A DNA stretch of 64,000 bases from Cryptomeria japonica. Lineage: Eukaryota > Streptophyta > Pinopsida > Cupressales > Cupressaceae. Of the stretch, positions 24,833 through 36,837 are shown piece by piece; within the stretch, counting starts at the first letter, position 1, and the number at the start of each line of letters is the position of its first letter. The position numbers and the translations under genes were made by a program. The stretch spans positions 27,545,001-27,609,000 of the forward strand of contig NC_081412.1 of assembly GCF_030272615.1 (NCBI RefSeq), read 5' to 3'. The notes beneath the pieces are model-generated. The model was not told where the DNA came from. It saw only the letters and a list, made by a program, of their open reading frames with translations, and did not search any database.

Positions 24833-25148
24833 TTATTACAATGTGGAGTAGTGCAGATCAAAATATTGACACTCTGTCACCACTGAATAACTGAAAAACC
24901 AACCACAACATAGATACCCATAACTCACTCAAATCTTCATGTGGACTTCTGAAACTTGAACTGAATCAACTGTAGACAACCCTCTAAAAACCCTTTAATC
25001 TGCAAACTCTGATCTTCAATATGCTGAAAAAATTAATTCACTGAACTTCACTGCATCACTGTCACATATATCTAGAAATATTTTGACATCAATGATAACG
25101 CATCTCTCAAATATCTCTCAAGCACATATTTTCAGCATTCTTCCAACA
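24833..25148 (-). repeat. Element 1 3' LTR, truncated
   Basis: Homologous to 30548-30853 of the complete LTR, ending CCAACA at 25143-25148. Homology stops abruptly at TATTACAATGT near 24833, so about 1.04 kb of the outer part is missing. Confidence 0.88.
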
Positions 25149-25362
25149 ATCTCCCTCTTTGGCATTGATGGCAACATATGATGTGAAAAACAATCAATGA
25201 CAAAGTAAATCAACAACTCCCCCTTATACCTTGTATACTACTCTTCAACTCTTTTCATCTCATCATAGTTTTTCACATGACTCTCTCTCCCTTTGACATC
25301 AATGGAAAAGGCACATATTTACAATCAAACCACAAAACTAACTTATTGAATACTCCCCCTGA
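25149..25362 (-). other. Element 1 polypurine tract and repeated purine motifs
   Basis: The tract next to the LTR (25149-25162) is the complement of ATCTCCCTCTTTGG. Further pyrimidine-strand copies follow at about 25217 (ACTCCCCCT), 25283 (CTCTCCCTTTGACATC) and 25351 (TACTCCCCCTGAG). Confidence 0.75.
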
Positions 25363-25439
25363 GTAGCAACCACTAATCATCAATTGAGATAATAAGATAT
25401 GACTATGAAATGCACCGGACCAATGCATACCAATACATC

Positions 25440-25977
25440 TTAGTTCTGATCAAGAGGGGAAATCACCCTTAACTTCCCTTTGAGATACTCAAAAGTATCC
25501 TTGGGCAAAGGCTTTGTGAAATTTTTTGCAATCTGTTCCTTTGTAGGCACATACTCCAATCTAACTTCCTTCTTATTTACTTTATCTCTCAAAAAGTGAA
25601 ACTTGATTGATATATGTTTAGTCTTTGAATGCAACACCAAATTCTTAGAAATGTTAATTGCACTTGAATTATCACAGTAGATAGCAATAGGCTCATCATA
25701 CACTACTCTAATATCTTTCAACATCTACTTCATCCATACCACCCGAGTACAATTGTTTGTTGTGGAAATATATGTTGCCTCTGTAGTAGATAGAGAAATA
25801 GAATTCTATTTTTTGCTCAATCATGAAACTAGCCTTTTTCCCAAGAAAAATGCGCCACCACTAGTACTATTTTTGTCATCCACATCTCTTGCCCAATTAG
25901 CATCAGTAAAAGAACTCAAAGTAAAACCATCATCTTTAGGATACCATAGGCTAGAATCAATTGTTCCTTTCAAATAT
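25440..25977 (-). pseudogene. Element 1 RNase H
   Basis: C-terminal RNase H of copia pol, which removes the RNA template during cDNA synthesis. One frame shows LRYLKGT-like FRYLKGT, SSFTDANWARD (first Asp), SLSTTEATY (Glu), IYCDNSSAINISKN (second Asp), HSKTKHI and FTKPLPKDTF before the terminal stop. Three in-frame stops (one TGA, two TAG, the last at 25725-25727) fall where element 4 has SWMSKKQS and a Gln or His. The catalytic residues are preserved. Confidence 0.85.
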
Positions 25978-26776
25978 CTAAATTTTTTTTTTGATAGCTA
26001 CAACATGAGATTCCTTAGGATCAGCTTCAAATCTAGCAACAAGACAAATGAAATTCATGATATTAGGTTTGGTATAAGTCAAATAGAGAAATCCACCAAT
26101 CATAGATATGTATCTAGTTTGATTGGCTTTAGGGGAATCATCATCTTTAGTCAACTTACATCCAGTCACAATAGGAGCTCCAACTGTCTTTGAATATTCC
26201 AAACCAAACTTCTTCAACAACTCTTTTCCATACTTGGACTGAGATATAAAGATTCATTTTTCTGACTGTGTGATTTGTAAACTCAAAAAGAATTTCATCT
26301 CTCCAATCATAGAAATTTCAAATTCATTCTGCATTTCATTAGCAAAGTCTTTGCACAAACTATCATTCCCTCCAAAAATAATATCATCAACAAAAAATCC
26401 AACAATCAAAATATCATCATGATTAATCTTGAAGTACAGATTACTATCAGCAGTACACCTCTTATTCTAATTCACCATTCAAGAATGTTGACTTGACATC
26501 CATCTGATAGACTTTGAAATCCTTGTGAGCAGCAAAAGCAAGAAACAATCTTATAGCTTCAATTCTTTCCACAGGGGTAAAAGTTTCTTCAAAATTAATT
26601 CCTTCCATTTGAGAATATCCTTTACAAACAGGTTTTGCTTTGTTTGTAACAGCTTCACCTTGCTCATTCAATTTGTTCTTAAAGACCCATTTGGTTCCAA
26701 TTACATTTTTGTTTTTAGGTTTGGGAACAAGAATCCATGTATTATTATTTTCAATCTGCATCAATTCTTCTTCCAT
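25978..26776 (-). pseudogene. Element 1 reverse transcriptase, internally deleted
   Basis: It starts at [19 protein letters not shown] (26776) and reads [29 protein letters not shown] and [17 protein letters not shown] stop follows, and the sequence then jumps from EVY directly to a segment whose counterpart in element 4 lies about 50 codons further on. The lost part includes the LYGLKQ..RAW motif. Further on, FFVDDIIFGG is the YVDD-type catalytic box with Phe for Tyr. The thumb/connection part (GAPIVTGCKLTKDD) ends at 25978. Comparison with element 4 (58553-60037) shows both gain of stops and this clean deletion. Confidence 0.85.
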
Positions 26777-26779
26777 GCA

Positions 26780-27025
26780 TCATTCATCTTTACATGCGTC
26801 ATTCACATCCTTAGGTTCAATCTTTGAAATCAAACAATACTGAACTTGATCTTCAACAATTCTTCTTTTTATTTGAACACCTTTATTTCTATCTCCTATG
26901 ATCTGATTTTTAGAATGATTCAATCTTACATACTTGGGAGTCTTAGGATTTTCTTGAATTTTAGGCTCTTGTGTTCTCTCTTCAGCACTTGCACTAGCTC
27001 CTTCTCCTTGAGGCACTAGATTCAC
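26780..27025 (-). pseudogene. Element 1 pol linker (integrase to reverse transcriptase)
   Basis: Variable, charged stretch (ASASAEERTQEPKIQ, PKYVRLNHSKNQIIGD) equal in place to the element 4 linker, which reads PRYVELNHDPKHIIRD. No domain is expected here. Confidence 0.7.
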
Positions 27026-27073
27026 AAGAACAATATGAACTTGATTCCGTGTTTGAGGTTGCTTCCATTTGTT

Positions 27074-27970
27074 TTAACTGTCACTCTGATCATCTAAATC
27101 ATATTTGCAAGATTTGTATTGTCTCTCTTTGCTTTCATCAACCTTGACATTTGCACTCTCAACTATCTTCCTTAGTCTTTTATTATAACATTGGCAGGCC
27201 TTACTTTTAGTAGAATAACCAAGAAATATTCCTTCATCACATCTAGCATCAAACTTTCCTAGATCTTCATCCTTCTTGATATACATTTACTTCAAAATTT
27301 TTTGAAATATTTAACAATAGGAGCATGACCAAACCCTAATTCATAAGGAGTCTTACCAATGTCACCTCTAATATGCACCTGGTTAAGAATGTAAACAACA
27401 TTAATCACAAATTATCCAATAGACATGCAAAACATTTCCTTCCAACATCATTGTTCCGGAAGTTTCTTGAATGGCTATGTTCTTCCTTTCCACAACTCCA
27501 TTTTGCTAAGGGGTTCTTGGAGCAGACAACTATCTTCTTATCCCATGTTCTTCACAAAATGTATTGAACTCACCGGAAGTGAATTCACCACCTCTGTGAG
27601 ATATCAAACACTTTATCTTTAAACTTGTCTCAGTCTCAATCATAGCCTTGAAAATCTTGAATTTTTCTATAGCTTCAAACTTCTCCCTTAAGAAATTAAC
27701 CCACATCATTCTAAAATAATCGCTAATCAACAACATGAAATATATGTCTCCTTGCAAGCTTCTAAATCTAGAAGGACACCACAAATCAGTATGCACAAGA
27801 TCCAATAATCCATTTGAAGAATGCTTCTTACTCTTGAAAGTAACTCTAGTTTGTTTCCCTAACTGACATTCCTTGTACATAGGGTTACCAGGATTCATTA
27901 GCATAGAAATATCTCTCACAACCTGAGTAGAACTTATCTTAACAATGATATCAAAATTCACATGACACAT
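27074..27970 (-). pseudogene. Element 1 integrase
   Basis: From 27970: the zinc-binding GAG-pre-integrase part (CHVNFDIIVK, ECQLGKQTRVTF), then the catalytic core (DLVHTDLWCPSRFRS) and SDYFRMMWVNFL. The second catalytic Asp, in the motif RTDQGGEF in element 4, is His here (CLISHRGGEFTSGEF), so the enzyme was dead even without the frameshift near 27530. The rest of the core lies in other frames. The C-terminal part (FDARCDEGIFLGYSTKSKA) is at 27286-27074. Confidence 0.85.
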
Positions 27971-28000
27971 CCTTCTATGTCACAACCAACTTTCATCAAC

Positions 28001-28510
28001 CTAAGCAATCCAACATCTTTTACCAGCATTATTTAAGTGAAAGATATTACCTTTAGTCTTCGTACCTAATGGAATCTTGATTCTGAAGCTACCCAAGATT
28101 CTACACTTTCCATTATTGAATTGAAGATCATATCCCTTATCAATCATCTGTCCAACACTCAAAAGATTATGCTTTAGTCCTTCTATATACAAGACATCAT
28201 CAGTATTGTTCTTACCATCAAGAGAAATGGAACCTTTGCCACGAATTTTACTAGCTTTATCATCACCATACTTCACAATGCCATCTTCATACTTTTCCAA
28301 ACTCGCAAACTTACTCTTATCACCTACCATATGGTGAGAGCATCTATTGTCAATCACCCATTCATATTTCTCTTCAACTTGTGCATCCAAAGCTCTTTCC
28401 ATATTTGTGCAGCTAATAGAGTTAGTAGGTATTGGAACATCTTCTTTGATAGCAATAAATACCCATTCATTATCACTTGTATTTCCTTTATCAGATTCAT
28501 CATTTGACAC
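28001..28510 (-). pseudogene. Element 1 protease region
   Basis: Copia aspartic protease. The active-site motif usually reads IDSGCSHHMTG; here it is VIDNRCSHHMVGD, so Ser-Gly of Asp-Ser-Gly became Asn-Arg and the fold's catalytic loop is lost. Downstream landmarks are intact: GKGSISLDGK, VLYIEGLKHNLLSVGQM, NGKCRILGS and TKGNIFHLNN. Confidence 0.85.
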
Positions 28511-29440
28511 ACTTTCATCAACAACATAATAACATCTCTTCTAAAATTTAGGCTTGTAAGGTTTTTTAGGAACTCTTTCCAGACACCTTGAGGCAAAATG
28601 ACCTATCTTATTGCAAGAGAAACATTTAAGAGGCAATTTGCATTCATACTTACTGACTCCTTTGGGTAATCTCTTGGCGATAAGTGCTTCAAGATCCTCA
28701 AGATCTCACTCTTCTTCTTCAGTTTCCTTCCTCTCCTTCTCATATTTGGACATGCACCTTGAAGAACTTTCTCCCGGATCATATCTCTGCTTATCCTTTC
28801 TAGAAATAGTAGCTTTGAATTTAGATTCTACCTTAGGAAGAGAATCACCAAACTCACTCAACTCAAAGTATGAAAGCTTACCAATCAACATGTCCCCGGT
28901 TATATTTGTCACAGTTTCGATCTCCTCAATAGCATCAACTTTATGCTTGTAGGATGTAGGTAAAGATCTGAGCACTTTAGCAGCAACCTATGATTCTTCC
29001 AACTTTCTACTGGCACATTTGATATTGCATAGTAGTTCATTCACCTTCTGCATGAAAGAAGTGATGTTCTCATCTTCACCCATCCTCAACATTTCATACT
29101 TCCCTTTTAGGCTTTGCAACTTAGCAATATTCACATAACTGTCTCCTTCATACAAGGTTTCCAACTTCTTCCAGATCTCATGAGAAGTCTGCAATTTCAT
29201 AACATTTGTCATCTTGGAATTAGTCAGAGCACTCAACAATGCTTCCTTAGCCCTAATATTGTATTCAACACTTTTGATCTCATCCGGAGTTGAAGGTCCG
29301 TTTGAAGGAATGGTATACTTATCTTTAGTAATATCCTAGTTAGATTCACCAATGCATCTCAGATAACACTCCATGTAATTCTTCCAAAGAGAGTAGTTGG
29401 AACCATCGAATCTCAGACTGTCCTTCTTGTAAGTCGTCAT
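28511..29440 (-). pseudogene. Element 1 gag
   Basis: Starts at ATG 29440 (MTTYKKDSLRFDGSNYSLWK), four bases upstream of which the leader runs to the primer site. Other landmarks: LLSALTNSKMTNVMKLQT, IWKKLETLYEGD, LPTSYKHKVDAIE and a CCHC knuckle CFSCNKIGHFASRC at about 28600-28640. It is broken by a TAG after RCIGESN (about 29340) and by two further interruptions near 28985 and 28700. Gag forms the particle that packages the element RNA. Confidence 0.85.
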
Positions 29441-29480
29441 CCTAGATCACCTCAAGTGATTAAGCTTCTTTGGAGAACCT

Positions 29481-29492
29481 GCTTTGATACCA
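29481..29492 (-). other. Element 1 primer binding site
   Basis: Complement reads TGGTATCAAAGC, one base from the initiator-Met-tRNA site, two to three bases inside the LTR edge. Confidence 0.85.
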
Positions 29493-29494
29493 AT

Positions 29495-30853
29495 TGATGA
29501 AAAATATTTGATACCAACTGATGAAATAGGACAGACAACTGAGAGGGGGGGTTAATTAGTTATCTTAAAAACTCACACAACTTAAACTTATTCTCAAATC
29601 TGATAATTAAACATGAAAGCATCAATCAACAACACATCATAACCACACATAACACCAAGATTTTTGATGTGGAAAACCCGGTCAAGGGAAAAAACACAGT
29701 GGGGATGATCCCACAAAATAGGTATACTCTGCTAGAAGTATTACACTAAGGAATTCACATGCATTCAGGCACATTGACTAGAGCTCACTACTCAAAACAA
29801 AAAGAAGAAGGCTCACTATCTATACAAACAATCTCAGATCACATCCAAAAATCATGAACTAAGAAATAACATCTCCTTAATGCCTGGTTCAGTCTCATTG
29901 AAGCACAAAACAACTTTCTTTACACTTATTCTCTACCTCCGAAAGATGTATACATTTAGCGCACATACATACTCACTCTCATCCATTACCATGCTCAAAT
30001 ACAAAGATATTACAATTATTTATACATGACATCAACCTTGAATAAATCAATAAGGTCAGCTCAACACTCATCACCTAATTAAAAAAATACAACCACACTC
30101 AATACAATATATCATGCGAACCAAGCAATGTCAGTCAATACATATTATTAACCCAAATCTTTCGCTTCGAACATGTTACACCTCCAAAAATTACGCCTTG
30201 ATCATCCACAACATGCTACTGTAAGCATCCAGTCGACCAAGAATATGAAGAACACTAACACACCAGAGAAAAATATCAATTATGAGCTTAACGATCAATG
30301 CGGATCTCCAACACAAAAGGCACATGATCCAGAAACATCCACAAGCATCATGAATTACCATAGCAACATCCGTAGTAATACAAATTACTAGAATCACCAA
30401 CATCTTCATACCAAACCTCAGGAACACTAACTTCAATGACTGTCAACCTTGGAAAATCACTTGTGGACCTCCAAACCACGAACCAATTGAATTGAGGATA
30501 CATACTAATGTTCCAAACATATCTCCAAATCCAGAGATAAAGATATTACAATGTAGAGAAATACAAATCAAAATACCGACACTTTGTCACCATTGAACAA
30601 TTGAAAAACTAGTCGCAACACAAATACCATAACTCAAATCTTCATGCAGACCTCTGAAACTTGAACTGAATCAACTACAGACAATCCTCTACAAACCCTT
30701 TAATCGGCAAACTTTGATCTTCAACATGTTGAACAAATTAACTCATTGAATTTCACTGCATCACTGTCACAGATAGAGAAATATGTTGACATCAATGACA
30801 ACACATCTCTCTTGAATATCTCTCAAGCACATATTTGTAGCATTCTTCCAACA
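29495..30853 (-). repeat. Element 1 5' LTR, complete (about 1.36 kb)
   Basis: On the minus strand it begins TGTTGGAAGAATG at 30853 and ends near the primer binding site. It carries the shared G-run motif (29537-29560) and the gtggaaaaccc/gggaaaaaac block (29669-29695). Confidence 0.85.
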
Positions 30854-32289
30854 CTCTCATGGCTCAAGAGAACTTATTAGATAAAAATGATAGTTGTGAC
30901 CCCTTGGTCAACCACTTGTGATAAATTATTTGGTCTAGTTTGACTCATGACAAGATGAAAAACCTCGCTTAGAGATTTAAATATTGAACTAATTTGTCCC
31001 TCAATATAAGATCTTAGAATAATCAAATCCGAGCATTTATTGGGATCTACAATACCTCCTTAAGTTTTTTTGCAAATTAAATATTACAAGCTAGATGAAT
31101 ATATTACAAGTTATTATGATGATTGATCTTATCATGTGAAAAGAGCTTGGAAAAAAGGAATCAATTATCAAATGATGATAGATGTTAAGATTTAAAGAAC
31201 TAAAATCAAATACTTAAAAAACTAGAGTGACATTTTTATTCAAGTATTCTTCTAACATAGCCATTTGGATCTTGGTGGTAGACTCATATTTTATTCCACT
31301 AATGTGAAAGCTAGCCTCCAAGTTTGACCCCAAGGACCAATTTTAATCTAAAACTTAAATAAATAAATTTACAATATTATGATATATGTATCCATATTCT
31401 AAACAATATACTCTTAACTTATGGATCCTATAGAATATAAAACAGTTGAAATGTAATGCCATAATTATAGTTCTTTATATTTGATTCTGTAGCTTTAATT
31501 TCAGTCACAATCACAGGAATCGTGTTAGAATTGTGGAAGTCATTCAATTTAGCAAAACAAGTTGAAGGAAAAGAAAAAACAATGGGTGACAGGTCGCTGA
31601 AATGTCATTTTCTTGAATAAAATATAAAACTCCCATTGATTAAGATGGATTTATATACAAACAACCAGATGTTGATATTTGTTTTCTTTTCATATAACAT
31701 AAAATTCAAAAGAAATGAGCAAAATCAGTGATATTTTGCAGGTGTTTGGATTCTTTTATTGAAGAAAGTTTGTTTGGGTATTCAAGATGGTAAGTTTTCC
31801 AGACTGAAAAGGACATGGAGAGATGAATAAAAGATAATAGACCATATTAATCAAATCTGATCTCATTTCTTTTGTGAGAAGAATATCTTTGACCAGCAAC
31901 TTAATTTGGTATTATTATTATTGTTTATAATGCAATACCCATTTGAAAGGTACTTAATATGAATTGAATTGATTCTTCTTTGCTTTTTTTCAACTTTTCT
32001 GTAATTATTTCTGTCATACAAATGTTGGATTGTTAGGTAGTGTAGTGTAGTGTGGTCCAGATTTAGTGTTGATTTGAAGGGAGCATAATAATATGCCTTG
32101 TTTTTTTCCTTTCCCATTATAAAAAAAGCTCCAATCCAACTCTAGAAGTGATTGATTTCTGTGGGTATTGCCATTTTTAACAGGTGGAAAGCTTGAGAAT
32201 TGACAGGAAACTATTATCAACACTAAGAATAATAGTACAGGACAGATTATCCGGTCTCAACTGTTTGAGCACTTTTTCACCACTACTGA
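30854..32289. other. Intergenic DNA, no gene seen
   Basis: AT-rich, no supported gene, RNA gene or mobile element. Confidence 0.5.
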
Positions 32290-33269
32290 AAAAATGGTAA
32301 GAATAGAATTGTGTGGAATTGAAGGAATTTTTATTGCCTGCTGTAATGTCTGTCACACATGAAGAGAAAAGATTATAAGAATAATGGAGTGAATAAGAGG
32401 ATTAGAATCTTTTCATGGGGTCCATGGGATGGAGTTGACTCCATGGTGAAGGATAAACAGTTTGTTAATGGATATTCTACAAGGGAAATTGTATCAAGGG
32501 ATAAGGTTACAGTAGTTTTATAGTGCAAAAGTATCCATTATAAGTACTCTTTTAATGTGGATGTGTTAGCATATATATTGCTTTTAGATATGGTTTTGAT
32601 TGATTTGATGTTTTCATTTGATTTCGATTTTTAAATTGGTTTTTATAAATAAGATATCGGAAAAAGGATTTATTAGTTGTATATCTTGATTTCATATCTC
32701 TTAGAATCTTGTAGTAGTATTTGAAGTACACAAAATCTTGTAGCAGTATTTGAAATTAAAAATATACATAGTTTTCACCCAAAACTTGATGCAATAGTAT
32801 TTGACAAGTTCACTACTTAAATATGAAGTTTTAGGTCGGATCATCAAATTCGATGCCATAAATGTGTTCAATTGTAAAAATGTCCAAAATACCACTTTTT
32901 TTAAGGAATAATAGAATTTTGTGGAATTGAATGAATTTTTATTGCCTCCTTAATATTTGTCATGCATGGTTACAATAGTTTAATCATGCAAAAATATCCA
33001 TTATAAAGCATATTGTATGTACTCTTTGTGTGGGTGTGTTAGGATAAATTGTTTTTAGATATAGTTTTTGATTGATTTGATATTTTAATTTATTTTATAT
33101 TTAAACTATTTTTTATAGATAAGATATAGGAAAAAAGTTTTATTAGTTGTAAATCTTAATTTCATATGTTTCAAAATCTTGTAGTAGTATTTGACAAGTT
33201 TAATACTTAAATACAAAGTTTTAGGTTAGATCATCGAATTTGATGCCATCAATGTATTCAATTGAGTAC
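32290..33269 (+). repeat. Tandem duplication, two diverged copies of about 600 bp
   Basis: Copy A (about 32290-32899) and copy B (about 32900-33269) share, in order, ATAGAATT.TGTGGAATTGAA, TTTTTATTGCCT, ATCCATTATAA, GATATCGG/GATATAGG, TTTTATTAGTTGTA, CTTGTAGTAGTATTTGA and GATGCCAT.AATGT.TTCAATTG. Copy B is cut at 33269 by copia element 2. The sequence resumes at 40187 with GTCCAAAATA, which follows the same place in copy A. Copy A is therefore an empty-site reference for that insertion. Confidence 0.8.
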
Positions 33270-34097
33270 TATAAGGAAGTTAAGTAGTGAAACAACTTCC
33301 TACACTAACCTTGAGAAGAGGGTAATGCAAAAACTTTTACAGATCGTCACAACAGTTACAAAAAATTGAAATAGACATAATAGCATTCCAACCATAACAC
33401 AGTGATTTACGTGGGGAAAACTCTTTTGGAAGAAAAACCCCACACTCTAAAAGTCGTCCAATATATTATTCAACAATAAAAAATAGATTACAATATACTT
33501 GCAGAGAAAGATCTTCGCATGAGTACCACTAATCAGAGATTCAGAGGCAACTCAATAGCCATAAGACTCTTACACAACCTCTATCTCATGCACCTCTTTT
33601 CAGGAGATACAATACAAGAAATTGTCAAATGGTATTCCCCATGACGTGTTAAAACACACATCAACACGCGTCCCTCCCTTTTACAGTTCATTTATGTGTT
33701 CGATACAAATTATATTTCCTATTTCAAGAGTACAAACTTTCGGAGGCCATAACTTGCGAACCGCGTGTCCGATTGACGAACCGTTTGAAGTGTCAAAAAG
33801 CTCGTGAAGTGCTCCATCACCTTGTAAATGACTACACCATTTACGCCCACTTTTCAGGGTGTTTAGAGGGTCTAAAGTCCCCAAAATTAAGTTTAAACCT
33901 TTAATTGGATGCCTCCAAAACATAAACATTAATATCTTCAAAACTAGCTATGATCCTGTGACGAAATTTTACCGACATGCTTATCTAACCAACCAGAAGC
34001 TTCTGGGAGAATTTCGTAACATTTCGTGCTTAAATGAAAACTTACTATAAATTATAACCTCATGTAAATGCAAGGTTGAGACACCATTTTCCCAACA
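33270..34097 (-). repeat. Element 2 3' LTR (828 bp)
   Basis: Matches 39293-40186. It lacks about 68 bp that the other LTR has at about 39661-39730. The outer TG is mutated to TA. Confidence 0.9.
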
Positions 34098-34151
34098 TTC
34101 TCCCACTTGTCAAACACCTTGCAAGAGCTAAGGGAGTATCAACACAATGAA

Positions 34152-34804
34152 TCAAAAGTTAGGGGCCATGAGGCCCATAGACTCCGAACACCATATGAAC
34201 TTCTCTGTGCTGACAACCTTAGTTAAAGAATCTGCAACATTCATCAAATTTTCTACCTTAACCAACTTCACGTTGCCATCTTCGACCATATCTCTGACAA
34301 AATGATACTGAACATCAATGTGCTTGGTTCGAGCATGAAATGTCGGGTTCTTAGCTAGGCAGATCACACTCTGACTGTTATAATATATTGTCACTTCTCC
34401 TTGTTTTATTCCAATATTTGAACATAGTCTCTTAAGCCAAATGGCCTCTTTACAAGCATGAGTAGCTACCATTTACTCTACTTCAGTGGTGGACAAAGCA
34501 ACCATAGCCTGTTGCTTACTCATCCAACTAATTACACCGCCAAATAAAGTAAACACATAAGCACTAGTGGATCTTCTGCTATCAATATCACTTGCCCAGT
34601 CTGAATCCACATAGCCATGAATATCAAGGGAAGTCGCATCTCTAACTAAATTACCATGATAACACAAATAATACTCTGAGGTACCCTTCAAATATCTGAA
34701 GAATCTTTTGACTACATCCCAATGAAATCTACCAGGATTAGACATATATCTGGACAAGACTCCCACTTCTTGGGCAATGTCTGGTCTAGTACAAACCATC
34801 TAGC
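34152..34804 (-). pseudogene. Element 2 RNase H
   Basis: Continues from the reverse transcriptase after a 2-base frameshift near 34800. It reads MVCTRPDIAQEVGVLSRYM, FFRYLKGTSEYYLCY, GYVDSDWASDIDSRRSTS (first Asp), WMSKQQAMVALSTTEVE (Glu), a stop at 34473 in place of the usual Tyr, then ATHACKEAIWLKRLC, IYYNSQSVICLAKN (the usual CDN Asp is Asn here) and HARTKHIDVQYHFVRD. The loss of that catalytic Asp adds to the stop. Confidence 0.87.
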
Positions 34805-35640
34805 ATACATCAAACTTTCAACTGCACTTTGGTAAGACACTCTACTCATGTCTTCCATCTCTGATGGGGAAGTAGGACAATTTGCAGTAGATAATTTTGT
34901 TCCAACTGTAAAACAAACACACAATGGTCTACAATACTGCATGTTGAACCTCTGTAACATTGAATTCACATACCTTCTCTGGCCTAGCCATAGCTTTCTG
35001 TTCACTCTATCTCTTTTAATTTCCATCTCAAGAATTTTCTTTGCTGCACCAAGATCTTCCATTTCAAATTTAGCAGTGAGCTTAGACTTCAGTTCTAAAA
35101 TCATACCTTTCCCTTTACCAATGAATAACATATCATCAACATACAATGCAATGTACAGGAAATGATCACCATCAGATTTATAATAAACACAGTGATCTGA
35201 TTTAGAACATTCAAATCCCATACTCAACACATATGTACCAATTTTTTGGTGCCACATCCTAGGACTCTGTTTGAGGCCATACAAAGATTTCTTTAATTTA
35301 CAGACCAAATTACTTTTACCTTTCATCACATAGTGCTCTGGTTGTGTCATTAAAATATCCTCTTCCAAATCACCATGAAGGAAAGTAGTTTTCACATCCA
35401 TTTGCTCAACCTCTAAATCATAAGCAACAACAATAGAAAGAAAAAATCTAATGGATGCCATTTTTGCAATAGGAGAAAATATCTCACCATAACCAACACC
35501 CTCAACCTGAGAGTAGCCTTTTGCAACCAACCTCACTTTATAATTCTCAATGCCTCCATCTAAACCAATCTTTTTCTTGAACAACCATTTACAACCAACA
35601 ACTTTTCATCCTTTGGGCAATGGTACAAGATTTCATGTAT
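34805..35640 (-). pseudogene. Element 2 reverse transcriptase
   Basis: Long open stretch from 35584. It reads NYKVRLVAKGYSQVEGVGY, SIRFFLSIVVAYDLEVEQMD, KTTFLHGDLEEDILMTQPE, KLKKSLYGLKQSPRMWHQK and LYVDDMLFIGKGKG (intact YVDD catalytic box), then AKFEMEDLGAAKKILEMEI. It copies element RNA into cDNA in the gag particle. Two TGA codons just upstream (35585-35620) and the frameshift near 34800 separate it from the rest of pol. Among the four elements only this RT keeps the canonical YVDD. Confidence 0.88.
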
Positions 35641-35683
35641 CATTCTTTTTCAAAGCTACCATTTCTTCTTCCATAGCAATCTT

Positions 35684-35875
35684 CTAGGATTCTGCATCAT
35701 TCATACCTAATGCCTCTTCTACAGATTTCGGTTCATCCACATTAGTATTTAAAGAAAAAATGCATCTCCAATCATCAGATGAATACCTTTTAGGTGGTTT
35801 TCTATGTCTTGTAGACCTTCGAACAAGCTTAGTTGGAGGTTCTTCCTCTTCTTCTGAAGATTTAGAGCTAGACAA
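35684..35875 (-). pseudogene. Element 2 pol linker
   Basis: Ser/Glu-rich stretch followed by RRSTRHRKPPKRY, the typical R-S-x-R-x-R-x-P-x-R-Y linker of copia pol before reverse transcriptase, and SVEEALGMNDAES. It ends in TAG where relatives have Trp. Confidence 0.8.
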
Positions 35876-35971
35876 TCTCTCCTAAATGTCTTTCCTATCT
35901 AAGGGTCCTGATTCAACTCTTTCAGGTGTAGAAGAGAATTGAATCACATCTTCCTTTTTAGTCTATTAAGG

Positions 35972-36832
35972 CTACAATGTAACAGAAGGAGATTTAATTT
36001 CTCTAAAAATAACTCTTCTACTATGAGTTACCTTTTGTGCAACAGGGTCCCAAAGCTTGTATCCTTTCACACCATAAGTGTACCCGATAAAGATACATTT
36101 TACAGCCTTATTCTTCAACTTTGTCCTCTTTTCCCTTGGCACATGTGCATATGCCTCACAACCAAAAACTCTAAGATGTCTCAATGAAGGCTTGTGACCT
36201 GACCATGCTTCCATAGGCATTTTATCAACAATAGTTGATATAGGAGACCTGTTAATCAGGTAGCAAGCAGTGGCAACAACTTCAGCCCAAAACTTTTGTT
36301 CTAGACTAGCACCACTCAACATACTCCGAGCCTTCTCCATCATTGTCCTGTTCATTCTTTCTGCAACTCCATTCTGATATGGGGAATACAGAGTTGTCTT
36401 CTATCTATTAATACCATGGTCTTTACATAATCTATCAAAATCATTAGAGAAAAATTCGCCGCCATTATCAGTCCTCAAACATTTAATTTTCTTTCCAATC
36501 TGCAACTCAACCATTGCTTTAAATTCTTTAAATTGACTGAAAACTTCAGATTTAATCTTTAGAAAATATACCCATGTCCTACTAAAATCATCAATAAATG
36601 AAATATAATATGTGGATTTTCCAATCTATAGGGCCAAACACATCAGAATGAATAAGATCCAAAACACCACAAGTTTTTTGAGAACTCGAGTAAAACTGAA
36701 CACAGTTTTGTTTTCCATAAATGCAGTGCTCACAGAAATGAAAATCAAGATTACAATCATTCAAACCTTCAACAAGGTTTTTATCTTTCAAGGTCCTTAG
36801 ACACTTTTCTCCAATGTGACCAAGCCTTTGGT
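35972..36832 (-). pseudogene. Element 2 integrase
   Basis: From 36832: WHQRLGHIGEKC and HFCEHCIYGKQNCVQF form the His/Cys zinc-binding part. LDLIHSDVFGPI carries the first catalytic Asp, [14 protein letters not shown] follows, [14 protein letters not shown] carries the second Asp, and SPYQNGVAERMNRTMMEK carries the Glu. The C-terminal part reads KFWAEVVATACYLINRSP, VFGCEAYAHVPREKRTK and KCIFIGYTYGVKGYKLWDP. All three acidic residues are present. A TAG after GINR (about 36404) stands in for Gln. The N-terminal end is separated from upstream pol by the solo LTR. Confidence 0.88.
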
Positions 36833-36837
36833 GCCAT
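36833..36837 (+). repeat. Left target-site duplication of solo LTR
   Basis: GCCAT here and ACCAT at 37826-37830. In the uninterrupted gene this is the codon run for Leu-Trp-His, which continues across the insert. Confidence 0.8.

Larger units (their letters stand above)
24833..30853 (-). mobile_element. Ty1/copia retrotransposon, element 1 (Sirevirus-like), decayed
   Basis: Gene order on the minus strand is gag, protease, integrase, reverse transcriptase, RNase H, which is the copia order. The 5' LTR (29495-30853) is complete. The 3' LTR survives only as its inner about 316 bp (24833-25148). The primer binding site TGGTATCAAAGC lies at 29492-29481 and an extended polypurine tract at 25162-25149. 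The pol frame has many stops and frameshifts and about 50 codons are lost from reverse transcriptase. The extended tract CATCAATGCCAAAGAGGGAG and repeated purine runs downstream of the genes are shared with elements 3 and 4. No target duplication can be read because the outer left end is gone. Confidence 0.9.
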
